A stretch of 64,000 nt of DNA from Streptomyces sp. NBC_00273 (GTDB lineage: Bacteria; Actinomycetota; Actinomycetes; Streptomycetales; Streptomycetaceae), in NCBI RefSeq assembly GCF_036178145.1, contig NZ_CP108067.1, positions 4,588,001 through 4,652,000 on the forward strand. Reading direction: 5' to 3'. Shown here one piece after another: positions 1 through 7,883 of this stretch (position 1 is its first letter; each line of letters opens with the position of its first letter). The notes beneath the pieces are model-generated. The model did not search any database. It was not told the origin of the DNA and saw only the letters and a list, made by a program, of their open reading frames with translations. Position numbers and translations under genes: made by a program.

Positions 1-75
1 ACCGGGCTGCTGGCCGGGCTCTATCCCGCCTGGCGGGCGGCCCGTGTCGAACCGGCCGAGGCCCTGCGAAGATAG
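1..75 (+). CDS. C-terminal end of an FtsX/MacB-type ABC permease (partial)
   Basis: Only the last 24 codons are inside the window, ending in TAG. The visible residues include a GLYPAWRAAR stretch followed by VEPAEALRR. This is the usual end of MacB/FtsX-like permeases, in which the last membrane helix runs into a short arginine-rich tail with a P-x-E-A-L-R signature. The permease at 56504-57742 ends in a related way (GLYPALAAAR then LPAETLR). Function beyond ABC export or lipoprotein release cannot be judged from this fragment. Confidence 0.75.
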   Translation, partial: TGLLAGLYPAWRAARVEPAEALRR

Positions 76-134
76 GGGAAGAGCGCGCCTGACCGTCTGG
101 GCCGCCCCGATCCGCCCCTGGAGCTGGTGGTCCC

Positions 135-428
135 GTGAACCCGAAGCCGTACGCGTCCCACGGCCCCGGCGACCCCACCGCGGTCCCGGCCGCGCTCGGG
201 CTCGGCCTGCTCGCGGTGGGCGGCTGGCTGCTGACCACCGCCCGCCCCTGGTACAAGCCCGGCCACCCGCTCACGCTGGGCCTCGGCTGGGCCGCCTCGG
301 GGGCGCTGCTGGTGTGCGGGCTGGTCCTGCTGGCCAGGTGCGTCCGTACCGTCCACGGCTGCCCGGAGCCGGACGCGGACGCGGACGTGCCCGCGCCCAC
401 CGAAGCGGGCACGGGCACGGACGGCTGA
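135..428 (+). CDS. Small two-helix membrane protein, unknown function
   Basis: This 97-residue protein starts at a GTG with a GGAG about 12 nt upstream. Residues about 18-35 and 49-69 are hydrophobic and likely cross the membrane; the tail is rich in Asp, Pro, Thr and Gly and probably disordered. It lies 59 bp after the permease fragment on the same strand and could be the last gene of that operon. It converges on the reductase at 438-1721. I do not recognise a family, and the start is uncertain. Confidence 0.5.
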   Translation: MNPKPYASHGPGDPTAVPAALGLGLLAVGGWLLTTARPWYKPGHPLTLGLGWAASGALLVCGLVLLARCVRTVHGCPEPDADADVPAPTEAGTGTDG

Positions 429-437
429 CCGGTCGGC

Positions 438-1721
438 TCAGGCCTTCGGGGCCACCTTCGAGAGGCCGTTGATGATGCGGTCCATCGCGTCGCCGCCCGT
501 CGGGTCGGTCAGGTTGGCGAGCATCTTCAGGGTGAACCGCATCAGGACCGGGTGGGTCAGACCGCGCTGGGCGGCGATCTGCATGACCTTCGGGTTGCCG
601 ATCAGCTTCACGAAGGCGCGGCCCAGGGTGTAGTAGCCGCCGTAGGTCTCCTTGAGCACCTTCGGGTAGCTGTGCAGCGCCAGTTCGCGCTGGGCCGGGG
701 TGGCCCGGGCCTGCGCCTGCACGATGACGTCGGCCGCGATCTGGCCCGACTCCATGGCGTACGCGATGCCCTCGCCGTTGAACGGGTTGACGAGCCCGCC
801 CGCGTCGCCGACCAGCAGCAGGCCCTTGGTGTAGTGCGGCTGCCGGTTGAAGGCCATCGGCAGGGCCGCGCCGCGGATCGGCTGCGTCATGTTCTCGGGG
901 GTGTAGCCCCAGTCCTCCGGCATGGAGGCGCACCAGGCCTTGAGGACCTCGCGCCAGTCCAGCTCCTTGAAGGCGGAGGAGGAGTTGAGGATGCCGAGGC
1001 CGACGTTCGAGGTGCCGTCGCCCATGCCGAAGATCCAGCCGTAGCCGGGCAGCAGCCGGTCCTGCGCGCCGCGCCGGTCCCACAGCTCCAGCCAGGACTC
1101 CAGGTAGTCGTCGTCGTGCCGCGGCGAGGTGAAGTACGTCCGCACGGCCACGCCCATCGGGCGGTCCTCGCGCCGGTGCAGGCCCATCGCGAGGGACAGC
1201 CGGGAGGAGTTGCCGTCGGCCGCGACGACCAGCGGGGCGTGGAAGGTGACCGGGGTCTTCTCCTCGCCGAGCTTCGCGTGCACGCCCGTGATGTGACCGG
1301 TGCGCGCGTCGCGCACCGGCTCGCCGACGGTGCAGCGCTCGTACAGCCGGGCACCGGCCTTCTGCGCCTGGCGGGCCAGGGTCTCGTCGAAGTCGTCGCG
1401 CTTGCGGACGAGTCCGTAGTCCGGATAGGAGGCGAGTTCCGGCCAATCCAGCTGGAGCCGCTGGCCGCCGCCGATGATCCGCAGGCCCTTGTTCCGCAGC
1501 CAGCCGGCCTCTTCGGAGATGTCGATGCCCATCGCCACCAGCTGCTTGGTGGCGCGCGGGGTCAGGCCGTCGCCGCAGACCTTCTCGCGCGGGAACGCCG
1601 TCTTCTCCAGCAGCAGGACGTCCAATCCGGCCTTGGCGAGGTAGTAGGCGGTGGTCGAGCCGGCGGGCCCGGCCCCGACGACGATCACGTCCGCGGAGTG
1701 TTCGGAGAGGAGCTCGGTCAC
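438..1721 (-). CDS. Geranylgeranyl reductase family FAD-dependent oxidoreductase (MenJ-like)
   Basis: A 427-residue flavoprotein with an N-terminal Rossmann FAD motif (VVGAGPAGSTTAYYLAKAG, about residues 15-33), a substrate-entry CGDGLTPRA motif near residue 49 and a second FAD motif (LLLVGDAGGLVNPFNGEG, about residues 305-322). These are the signatures of the geranylgeranyl reductase family, which saturates isoprenoid double bonds. Actinobacterial members such as mycobacterial MenJ reduce the menaquinone side chain. That role fits here because menG and other menaquinone genes lie in the window, but an archaeal-type lipid or carotenoid substrate cannot be excluded. The GTG start has a GGGAG 9 nt upstream. 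It is divergent from the GNAT at 1819. Confidence 0.85.
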   Translation of the reverse strand: MTELLSEHSADVIVVGAGPAGSTTAYYLAKAGLDVLLLEKTAFPREKVCGDGLTPRATKQLVAMGIDISEEAGWLRNKGLRIIGGGQRLQLDWPELASYPDYGLVRKRDDFDETLARQAQKAGARLYERCTVGEPVRDARTGHITGVHAKLGEEKTPVTFHAPLVVAADGNSSRLSLAMGLHRREDRPMGVAVRTYFTSPRHDDDYLESWLELWDRRGAQDRLLPGYGWIFGMGDGTSNVGLGILNSSSAFKELDWREVLKAWCASMPEDWGYTPENMTQPIRGAALPMAFNRQPHYTKGLLLVGDAGGLVNPFNGEGIAYAMESGQIAADVIVQAQARATPAQRELALHSYPKVLKETYGGYYTLGRAFVKLIGNPKVMQIAAQRGLTHPVLMRFTLKMLANLTDPTGGDAMDRIINGLSKVAPKA

Positions 1722-1818
1722 TGCGGGATCTCCCGAAGGCTCGATATAGGGTGCCAGGCGGCACCGGACATGTGCAGTCTATGCAGCGAGAGAGATCGCG
1801 ATCCGAAGGGTGCCTCCG

Positions 1819-2352
1819 ATGACCACCTCGCCGACCCGGCCGCTTCCCGCCGTGCAGCTCCGCGTGCCCACCGACGAGGACGCGCACGCCTGGCACGCGG
1901 CCTTCGCCGACCCCGACGTGATGGAGTTCCTGGGAGGTCCCGCGGAGCTGTCCGCGTACGAGGAGATCACCGCGCGCCAGCGCATGCACGACGCCCAGTT
2001 GGGTTACTGCCTGTGGACCCTGGTGGACGCGCAGGGCGCGGTGATCGGCTTCACCGGCGCCCAGCCGTGGCCCCGGGAGAAGGCGTGGGGTCCGGTCGGC
2101 GAGATCGAGATCGGCTGGCGGCTGGATCGCTCCGCGTGGGGCCAGGGGTACGCGTACGCCGCCGCGCTCGCCACGCTGGAGCGGGTCCGCGCGGCCGGTG
2201 TCCCGCACGTGGTGGCGATGATCGACGCCCGGAACGCACGTTCGGTGGCGGTGGCGGAGCGTCTGGGCATGACCCTGGCCGAGGAGTTCGCCACGCCGGC
2301 CGGGAATCCGGCCCGGCGCTACGTCCTGGACCTGCGGGGCGGAGGGGAGTGA
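1819..2352 (+). CDS. GNAT family N-acetyltransferase
   Basis: A 177-residue protein with the acetyl-CoA binding core GWRLDRSAWGQGYAYAAA at about residues 102-119 and the later NARSVAVAERLGM helix typical of RimJ/RimL-like acetyltransferases. The ATG at 1819 was chosen over the GTG at 1810 because GAAGGG sits about 8 nt before it. The substrate is unknown. The next gene starts 3 bp after its stop, so the two are probably cotranscribed. Confidence 0.85.
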   Translation: MTTSPTRPLPAVQLRVPTDEDAHAWHAAFADPDVMEFLGGPAELSAYEEITARQRMHDAQLGYCLWTLVDAQGAVIGFTGAQPWPREKAWGPVGEIEIGWRLDRSAWGQGYAYAAALATLERVRAAGVPHVVAMIDARNARSVAVAERLGMTLAEEFATPAGNPARRYVLDLRGGGE

Positions 2353-2355
2353 TCC

Positions 2356-2730
2356 GTGTCCGTCGGCATCAGCCCTTCGGGGCCTGAACCGTCCGGTGGG
2401 CCCTCCACTGCCGTCAAGCGGTTGATCACCGGCCTTTCGCTGTGGTGGACGGCCGTGCCGGTGGTGTTCGTGGCGCAGGCGTACCTCTGGTCCGCGGGGG
2501 TCCGCGGCCCGCTGGGGGAGGGTGTCGCCCGCGTGCTGCTGTGGACGTGCATCGGCGGGGTCGTGCTCGCACCCGCCCTCGGCCTCGTGGTGGCGCGGGC
2601 CGCCGGGCACGCCGGGGCGCGCAAGCGGTTCGCGGTCATGGGCGCCCTGTCCCTGGGCTTCTGCCTCCTCGTCGCCCTTTTCTTCCGGTTCGCCATGGAA
2701 TGCGCTCCGGGGGACGGCTCCTGCTCCTAG
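2356..2730 (+). CDS. Three-helix membrane protein, unknown function
   Basis: A 124-residue protein starting with GTG directly after the GNAT stop, with three hydrophobic segments (about residues 24-46, 55-79 and 92-112). The end carries a cysteine-containing tail (ECAPGDGSCS). Its stop overlaps the stop of the convergent glutaminase gene by 4 bp. No family recognised; operon membership with the acetyltransferase is the only contextual hint. Confidence 0.6.
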   Translation: MSVGISPSGPEPSGGPSTAVKRLITGLSLWWTAVPVVFVAQAYLWSAGVRGPLGEGVARVLLWTCIGGVVLAPALGLVVARAAGHAGARKRFAVMGALSLGFCLLVALFFRFAMECAPGDGSCS

Positions 2731-3656
2731 AAGACCGAGAGCCCGGTCAGCGTGGTGAACCGGTCGAGGGCGGCCACGCCCGCCACCGAGTTGCCCCGGG
2801 CGTCCAGGCCCGGACTCCACACCGCGAGGGTGCACTGGCCCGGGACGACGGCGACGATGCCGCCGCCCACCCCGCTCTTGCCGGGCAGCCCGACGCGGTA
2901 GGCGAACTCGCCCGCCGCGTCGTACGTCCCGCAGGTCAGCATCACCGCGTTGATCTGCTTGGCTTCGCTGCGCGTCAGCAGCCGTGTGCCGTCCGCGCGG
3001 AGCCCGTGCCGGGCCAGGAAGCGTCCGGCTCGGGCCAGGTCGGCGCAGCTCATCTCGATGGAGCACTGCCAGAAGTAGTGCTCCAGCAGCGCGGGCACCG
3101 GGTTGTCGATGTTCCCGTACGAGGCCATGAAGTGGGCGACGGCCGCGTTGCGGTCGCCGTGCTCCTGCTCGGAGGCCGCGACGTCGGCGTCGAACCCTAT
3201 GTCCGGGTTCTGGCTCTCCTGCCGCAGGAACTCCAGCAGCTCGCTGCTCGCGTCGCCCGTCAGGGTCTGGAGCCGGTCGGTGACCACGAGGGCACCCGCG
3301 TTGATGAATGGATTGCGCGGAATGCCGTTTTCGTACTCCAGCTGGACGAGCGAGTTGAACGGGTTGCCGGAGGGCTCCCGGCCGACCCGCTCCCACAGGC
3401 TGTCGCCGCCCTCCGCCAGGGCCAGGGCGAGCGCGAAGACCTTGGTGATGGACTGGGCGGAGAAGGGGACCCGCCAGTCGCCCACCCCGAAGACGTTGCC
3501 GTCGAGGTCGGCGATGGCCATCCCGAACTGCCGCCGGTCCACGGCGGCGAGCGCCGGGATGTACTCGGCCGGGGTGCCGCTGCCGATCAGCGGGGCGATG
3601 TCGGCGGCGATCCGCTCCAGCAGGGGCCCGTAGTCCACGGGCGCGACGTCTGGCAC
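2727..3656 (-). CDS. glsA: Glutaminase A
   Basis: This 309-residue enzyme hydrolyses L-glutamine to glutamate and ammonia in the cytoplasm. The serine-dependent beta-lactamase-like fold is marked by the S-x-x-K nucleophile motif (FSAQSITKVFALAL), the substrate-binding NPFINAGALV segment, and the YGNIDNPVPALLEHYF and GKSGVGGGI motifs of the family. The length matches the usual 305-310 residues. The GTG at 3656 was chosen because it gives the family length; an AAGGA lies 9 nt upstream, inside the end of menG, which stops 5 bp before. Upstream in-frame codons to 3776 are non-homologous. Confidence 0.93.
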   Translation of the reverse strand: MPDVAPVDYGPLLERIAADIAPLIGSGTPAEYIPALAAVDRRQFGMAIADLDGNVFGVGDWRVPFSAQSITKVFALALALAEGGDSLWERVGREPSGNPFNSLVQLEYENGIPRNPFINAGALVVTDRLQTLTGDASSELLEFLRQESQNPDIGFDADVAASEQEHGDRNAAVAHFMASYGNIDNPVPALLEHYFWQCSIEMSCADLARAGRFLARHGLRADGTRLLTRSEAKQINAVMLTCGTYDAAGEFAYRVGLPGKSGVGGGIVAVVPGQCTLAVWSPGLDARGNSVAGVAALDRFTTLTGLSVF

Positions 3657-3661
3657 GGCGG

Positions 3662-4354
3662 TCAGTCCTTGATGCCCCGGTGCAGCGCGACGATGCCGCC
3701 GCTGAGGTTGCGCCAGGCGACCTTGGACCAGCCGGCCTTCTGCAGCAGGGCGGCCAGCGCCGGCTGGTCGGGCCATGCGCGGATGGACTCGGCGAGGTAC
3801 ACGTACGGGTCGGGGTCGGACACCACCGTGCGGGCCACCGGCGGCAGCGCCCGCATCAGGTACTCCGTGTAGACCGTGCGGAACGGCGCCCAGGTGGGCT
3901 GCGAGAACTCGCAGATGACGACCTGCCCACCGGGCTTCGTCACCCGGTAGAGCTCGCGCAGGGCGGCGTCGGTGTCCTGGACGTTGCGCAGCCCGAAGGA
4001 GATCGTGACGGTGTCGAAGGCGTCGTCCTTGAACGGCAGCTTCGTCGCGTCACCGGCGGTCAGCGGCAGCCAGGAGTGCCTCTTCTTGCCCTCCATGAGC
4101 ATGCCCAGGGAGAAGTCGCAGGGGACGACGTACGCACCGGTGGCGGCGAAGGGCAGCGAGGAGGTGGCCGTTCCGGCGGCCAGGTCGAGAACCAGGTGCC
4201 CGGGGCGCGCACCGACCGCCTTGGCGACCTCCTTGCGCCACAGCCGGGCCTGGCCCAGCGAGATGACGTCGTTGGTGAGGTCGTATTTCGCCGCGATGCC
4301 GTCGAACATGGAGGCGACTTCGTGCGGCTGCTTGTCCAGGGAAGCCCTTGTCAC
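3662..4354 (-). CDS. menG: Demethylmenaquinone methyltransferase (UbiE/MenG family)
   Basis: A 230-residue SAM-dependent class I methyltransferase for the last step of menaquinone synthesis, C-methylation of demethylmenaquinone. The SAM motif I reads [14 protein letters not shown] (about residues 55-68). [13 protein letters not shown] and the late [14 protein letters not shown] plus RVTKPGG motifs are classic UbiE signatures. It starts with GTG and is followed within 6 bp by glsA. Its quinone substrate would be made by the mqn genes elsewhere in the window. Confidence 0.93.
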   Translation of the reverse strand: MTRASLDKQPHEVASMFDGIAAKYDLTNDVISLGQARLWRKEVAKAVGARPGHLVLDLAAGTATSSLPFAATGAYVVPCDFSLGMLMEGKKRHSWLPLTAGDATKLPFKDDAFDTVTISFGLRNVQDTDAALRELYRVTKPGGQVVICEFSQPTWAPFRTVYTEYLMRALPPVARTVVSDPDPYVYLAESIRAWPDQPALAALLQKAGWSKVAWRNLSGGIVALHRGIKD

Positions 4355-4560
4355 TGGCGTTCGCCCCTCGGTGTGCGATGCGGATCGGCGGGTACGCGCC
4401 CCATCCTCTCAGGCCCCGCCCCCCGCGGGCCGCGCGGGCTCCGCCACCCCCGGCCCCCCTTCCCACCGGACGGGTGTCGGAAACTGTTCCGAAGGACAGT
4501 TACGCCGCGCCCCGGCGGACACGTTGACTGACACGGTGCGGCCCGGTGAGGGTCACCCCC

Positions 4561-4590
4561 CGGATCGGTGACCGAATCGTGGCCGATCCG
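4561..4590. promoter_or_regulatory. Inverted repeat upstream of the DUF3152 gene
   Basis: CGGATCGG (4561-4568) and CCGATCCG (4583-4590) form perfect 8-bp arms 14 bp apart, about 30 bp before the start at 4622. It could be a dimeric regulator site. No regulator is assigned. The rest of the 4355-4621 divergent gap holds no gene that I can see. Confidence 0.35.
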
Positions 4591-4621
4591 GTAGTGGCCG
4601 CCGCGAACAGGAAGCTTCACG

Positions 4622-5524
4622 ATGCCGCCAGGCCATTCCACCGGTCGCTCCAGCCGCACCAGCCCGCGCGCCCAGCGCCGGGCCGAGCGGCGCAAGCGGC
4701 TGCGGCGCACGATCGTCCTCGGCTCGGCGGCACTGGCCGTGGCCTCGGCCACCGCGTACACGTTGCTGCCCCAGGACGACGACGCGAAGGCCGCCGCGGA
4801 CCGGGCCGCGGCCAAGCCGGACCCGACGGCCGGGGAATCCGACGACGGTTCCGCGAACGCGGTCCCCCAGGGCGGCCAGAAGTCCACCGCCCCCGAACCG
4901 TCCACCTCACCCGCGGCGTCTCCCCCGGCCTCGCCCACCCCGTCGACCGGCACCGCGACACCCACCCAGCCGGGCACCTTCAAGGCCTCCACCACCGCAG
5001 GCAAGGCCCAGGGCAAGGGGACCGCGCGGCGTTGGCGGGTCGAGGTCGAGGACGGCAGCGGGGTCGACCCGGAGTCGGCCGCCCGCTCGGTCGAGGCGAT
5101 CCTCGGGGACCCGCGCGGCTGGACCCAGGACCCGAAGTACGGCTTCCAGCTCGTCGCGGCGGGCCAGCCGGTCGATTTCACCATCAAGATCGCCACGCCC
5201 AAGACCACGGACCTCCTGTGCCAGGTGGAGACGCCCGAGCTCATCGGCGAGACCAACTGCAGCACGGGGCACACCGTCGTGGTCAACCTCAAGCGCTGGA
5301 AAGAGGGTTCGCCGCAGTTCGACGGCACGCCCGAGGAGTACCGGGCACTGATCGTCAACCACGAGGTCGGACACGACCTCGGCCGCGGTCACGAGAGCTG
5401 CCCGGGCCCCGGAAAGCCCGCCCCCGCGATGATGCAACAGATCAAGGGGCTCCTCGGCTGCAAGTCCAACGCCTGGCCGTACGACGCGAAGGGAACCTAC
5501 CTGTCCGGTCCGTCCGTCTCATAG
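4622..5524 (+). CDS. DUF3152 membrane-anchored, metzincin-like protein
   Basis: A 300-residue protein: a basic N-terminus, one membrane segment (about residues 33-50), a long Ala/Pro/Thr/Ser-rich linker to about residue 135, then the DUF3152 domain. That domain carries the zinc-protease motif HEVGHDLGRGH near residue 247 (HExxHxxGxxH), so it is probably an extracytoplasmic metalloprotease. Two cysteines (LCQVE and NCSTGH) may form a disulfide. The ATG has AGGAAG about 7 nt upstream. Substrate unknown; DUF3152 proteins are widespread in actinobacteria. Confidence 0.82.
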   Translation: MPPGHSTGRSSRTSPRAQRRAERRKRLRRTIVLGSAALAVASATAYTLLPQDDDAKAAADRAAAKPDPTAGESDDGSANAVPQGGQKSTAPEPSTSPAASPPASPTPSTGTATPTQPGTFKASTTAGKAQGKGTARRWRVEVEDGSGVDPESAARSVEAILGDPRGWTQDPKYGFQLVAAGQPVDFTIKIATPKTTDLLCQVETPELIGETNCSTGHTVVVNLKRWKEGSPQFDGTPEEYRALIVNHEVGHDLGRGHESCPGPGKPAPAMMQQIKGLLGCKSNAWPYDAKGTYLSGPSVS

Positions 5525-5571
5525 GACGAGGGGGCGACCACAGGACGGGCGCCCGGGGGCTAGGAGAAAAC

Positions 5572-5979
5572 GTGCGCGTCGTCAGCTTCAGCGTCCCGGC
5601 GTGGTTCCCCTCGTACGAGGAGCCGGGCGCGGAGGAACGGGCGCCGCACGAGGAGGCACCGGGCTGCGCCGTGCCGGGCGGCCCCGTTCCGGACGGGGAC
5701 CGGCCCGCCGACGCCCAATTGACCGAGCAGGAGTCGGCCGTGTTCCTGTGCCTGGCCACCGGCGCCTCCAACCGGGAACTCGCCGTCGAACTCCAACTCT
5801 CCGTCAGCACCGTCAAGTTCCACGTGGTCAACATACGGGCCAAGCTGGGCGGGATCAGCCGCCTCCAAGCCTGCCTGCTGGCCGCCCTCGCCCGGGAGGA
5901 CACCCGGCGCGCCGAGGACACCGCCGGCAGCAGACCGGGCGGGCTCAGCGACGACGGTGGAGCAGCCGTCCCCCGATGA
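5572..5979 (+). CDS. Small LuxR-type helix-turn-helix regulator
   Basis: A 135-residue protein with a disordered acidic N-terminus (residues 1-48) and a C-terminal LuxR HTH (about 49-112): LTEQESAVFLCLATGASNRE followed by STVKFHVVNIRAKL, the recognition region. There is no receiver or other sensor domain, so its signal input is not visible. The GTG start has an AGGAG 5 nt upstream. The 3' end overlaps the convergent gene at 5945 by 35 bp. Confidence 0.75.
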   Translation: MRVVSFSVPAWFPSYEEPGAEERAPHEEAPGCAVPGGPVPDGDRPADAQLTEQESAVFLCLATGASNRELAVELQLSVSTVKFHVVNIRAKLGGISRLQACLLAALAREDTRRAEDTAGSRPGGLSDDGGAAVPR

Positions 5980-6589
5980 CCGTGGCCACGCACGTGGTCG
6001 CACCCTGCTCCAGCAACTCGGCCTCGTCCGCCACCGCGAAGACCGCGAAGCGCGCCGGAACCCCCGCCTCCAGGATCCCGTGGAAGGCCTCCGCCGCAGC
6101 GCCCCGGCCGGCGAAGGGATCCAGCGCGGGCAGCCCCTCGTAGGCGGCGGGCGGCAGGATCGTGAGCCCGGACCGGGACACCGCCGTACGCACCGCCGGG
6201 ATCGTGAAACGGCCGCAGACCGCCACCACCCCGCGGGCCAGCAGCCGCTGCGTGCCGCGCCGGGCGCTGTGGCCCCACCGCGGCTCGGTCATCGTCAGCG
6301 CCTCCAGTGCGGCCGCCCCCCGGATCGGGTCGGCGCCGAGCTCGGTGACCTCGTACGGGTCGTCCGGGTAGTACGTGCGCTCCAGCAGCTCGTCCGCCCC
6401 GCGCACCACCAGCCCCGGGGTGATCACCCCGGGCCAGCGGCGGGTCCGGGCGTGCGGGTGTGCCGCGGCGACCTCCTCGTACGGTCCCGTGCGGGCGATC
6501 CGGTCGCCGTCGACGAGGACCGCACCGCCCGGCAGCGGCGCGGATCCCGGCCCGGTGACCAGGAGTTCGGCGGTGTGCAGCGTCAGCAT
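5945..6589 (-). CDS. Amidohydrolase-like protein lacking the metal-binding core, next to mqnC
   Basis: This 214-residue protein has the beta-sandwich entry typical of imidazolonepropionase/aminodeoxyfutalosine deaminase-type amidohydrolases (AVLVDGDRIARTGPYEEV, then GVITPGLV). After PGLV the usual N-x-H-x-H metal motif is absent, replaced by RGADELLERTYY. The C-terminus resumes a closing strand (ATTCVATVIGGRLL). It starts 16 bp after mqnC and is probably cotranscribed with it. It may be a non-catalytic remnant or an accessory protein in the futalosine pathway; either way it should not be annotated as a deaminase without evidence. Confidence 0.7.
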   Translation of the reverse strand: MLTLHTAELLVTGPGSAPLPGGAVLVDGDRIARTGPYEEVAAAHPHARTRRWPGVITPGLVVRGADELLERTYYPDDPYEVTELGADPIRGAAALEALTMTEPRWGHSARRGTQRLLARGVVAVCGRFTIPAVRTAVSRSGLTILPPAAYEGLPALDPFAGRGAAAEAFHGILEAGVPARFAVFAVADEAELLEQGATTCVATVIGGRLLHRRR

Positions 6590-6605
6590 CGGTCGGCGGG
6601 CGTCG

Positions 6606-7805
6606 TCAGTTCGTGGAGATGAGCTTCAGCTCGGGGTGCGCCGTTCCGCCCTCGATGGCGGTGGAAGAGATGTGCGAGACCACGCGCTCGTCGACCGGGT
6701 CGTTCGCCGGGTCGTCGTGCACGAGCAGGTGCTCGTAGGTCGTCGCGCGCTGCGCCGGGGTGCGGCCCGCCTTGCGGATCAGGTCGATGATCTCCTGACG
6801 GTTGGAGCGGTGCTTGGCACCGGCCGAGGAGACGACGTTCTCCTCGAGCATGATCGAGCCGAGGTCGTCGGCGCCGTAGTGCAGCGACAGCTGGCCCGCC
6901 TCCTTGCCGACGGTCAGCCAGGAGCCCTGGATGTGGGCGATGTTGTCGAGGAACAGGCGCGCGATCGCGATCATGCGCAGGTACTCGAAGATCGTCGCCT
7001 GGGTGCGGCCCTTGAGGCGGTTGTTCTCGGGCTGGTAGGTGTACGGGATGAAGGCGCGGAAGCCGCCCGTACGGTCCTGCGTGTCGCGGATCATCGCGAT
7101 GTGCTCGATGCGCTCGGCGTTGGTCTCGCCGGTGCCCATCAGCATGGTGGAGGTGGACTCCACGCCCAGCTTGTGGGCGATCTCCATGATCTCCAGCCAG
7201 CGCTCGCCGGACTCCTTGAGCGGCGCGATCGCCGTGCGCGGCCGCTCCGGCAGCAGCTCGGCGCCGGCGCCCGCGAACGAGTCGAGGCCGGCCGCGTGGA
7301 TGCGCTGGATGGCCTCCTCCGCCGAGACGCCCGAGATGCGGGCCATGTGCTCGACCTCGGACGCGCCGAGGGAGTGGATGACCAGCTGCGGGAATGCCTG
7401 CTTGATGGCGGAGAAGTGGTGCTCGTAGTACTCGACGCCGTAGTCCGGGTGGTGCCCGCCCTGGAACATGATCTGGGTGCCGCCGAGCTCGACGGTCTCC
7501 GCGCAGCGGCGCAGGATGTCGTCGAGGTCGCGGGACCAACCCTTCTTCGCGTCCTTGGGGGCCGCGTAGAAGGCACAGAACTTGCACGCCGTGACGCACA
7601 CGTTGGTGTAGTTGATGTTCCGCTCGATGATGTACGTCGCGATGTGCTCGGTACCGGCGTAGCGGCGGCGGCGCACGGCGTCGGCCGCCTGGCCCAGCGC
7701 GTGCAGCGGCGCGTGGCGGTAGAGGTCGAGCGCCTCTTCCTTGGTGATCCGGCCCCCCGCGGCGGCGCGGTCGAGGACAGACTGGAGAACGGCCTGGTCG
7801 GTCAC
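6606..7805 (-). CDS. mqnC: Cyclic dehypoxanthinyl futalosine synthase
   Basis: A 399-residue radical-SAM enzyme that cyclises dehypoxanthinyl futalosine in the futalosine menaquinone pathway. The [4Fe-4S]/SAM motif is CVTACKFCAF (about residues 72-81), preceded by the conserved NINYTNVC context shared with MqnE and CofG/H-type enzymes. MFQGGHHPDYGVEYYE and the LMGTGETNAERI segment are also typical of MqnC. The GTG start has an AAAGG upstream. A related enzyme, MqnE, is encoded at 39211-40374. Confidence 0.95.
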   Translation of the reverse strand: MTDQAVLQSVLDRAAAGGRITKEEALDLYRHAPLHALGQAADAVRRRRYAGTEHIATYIIERNINYTNVCVTACKFCAFYAAPKDAKKGWSRDLDDILRRCAETVELGGTQIMFQGGHHPDYGVEYYEHHFSAIKQAFPQLVIHSLGASEVEHMARISGVSAEEAIQRIHAAGLDSFAGAGAELLPERPRTAIAPLKESGERWLEIMEIAHKLGVESTSTMLMGTGETNAERIEHIAMIRDTQDRTGGFRAFIPYTYQPENNRLKGRTQATIFEYLRMIAIARLFLDNIAHIQGSWLTVGKEAGQLSLHYGADDLGSIMLEENVVSSAGAKHRSNRQEIIDLIRKAGRTPAQRATTYEHLLVHDDPANDPVDERVVSHISSTAIEGGTAHPELKLISTN

Positions 7806-7883
7806 CGGTGAGTCACCTTTCGGCGGTGTGTCTGTGTCAAGGTCCGGACCGATCCAGCCTACGCCAGGGTGTGGCGACGGGAT

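Noticed and set aside
271..3396. A 1041-codon open frame on the minus strand running across several genes
   Set aside because: It is a shadow frame with Arg/Gly/Pro-rich low-complexity product, made possible by very high GC content; the real genes in other frames have recognised families.
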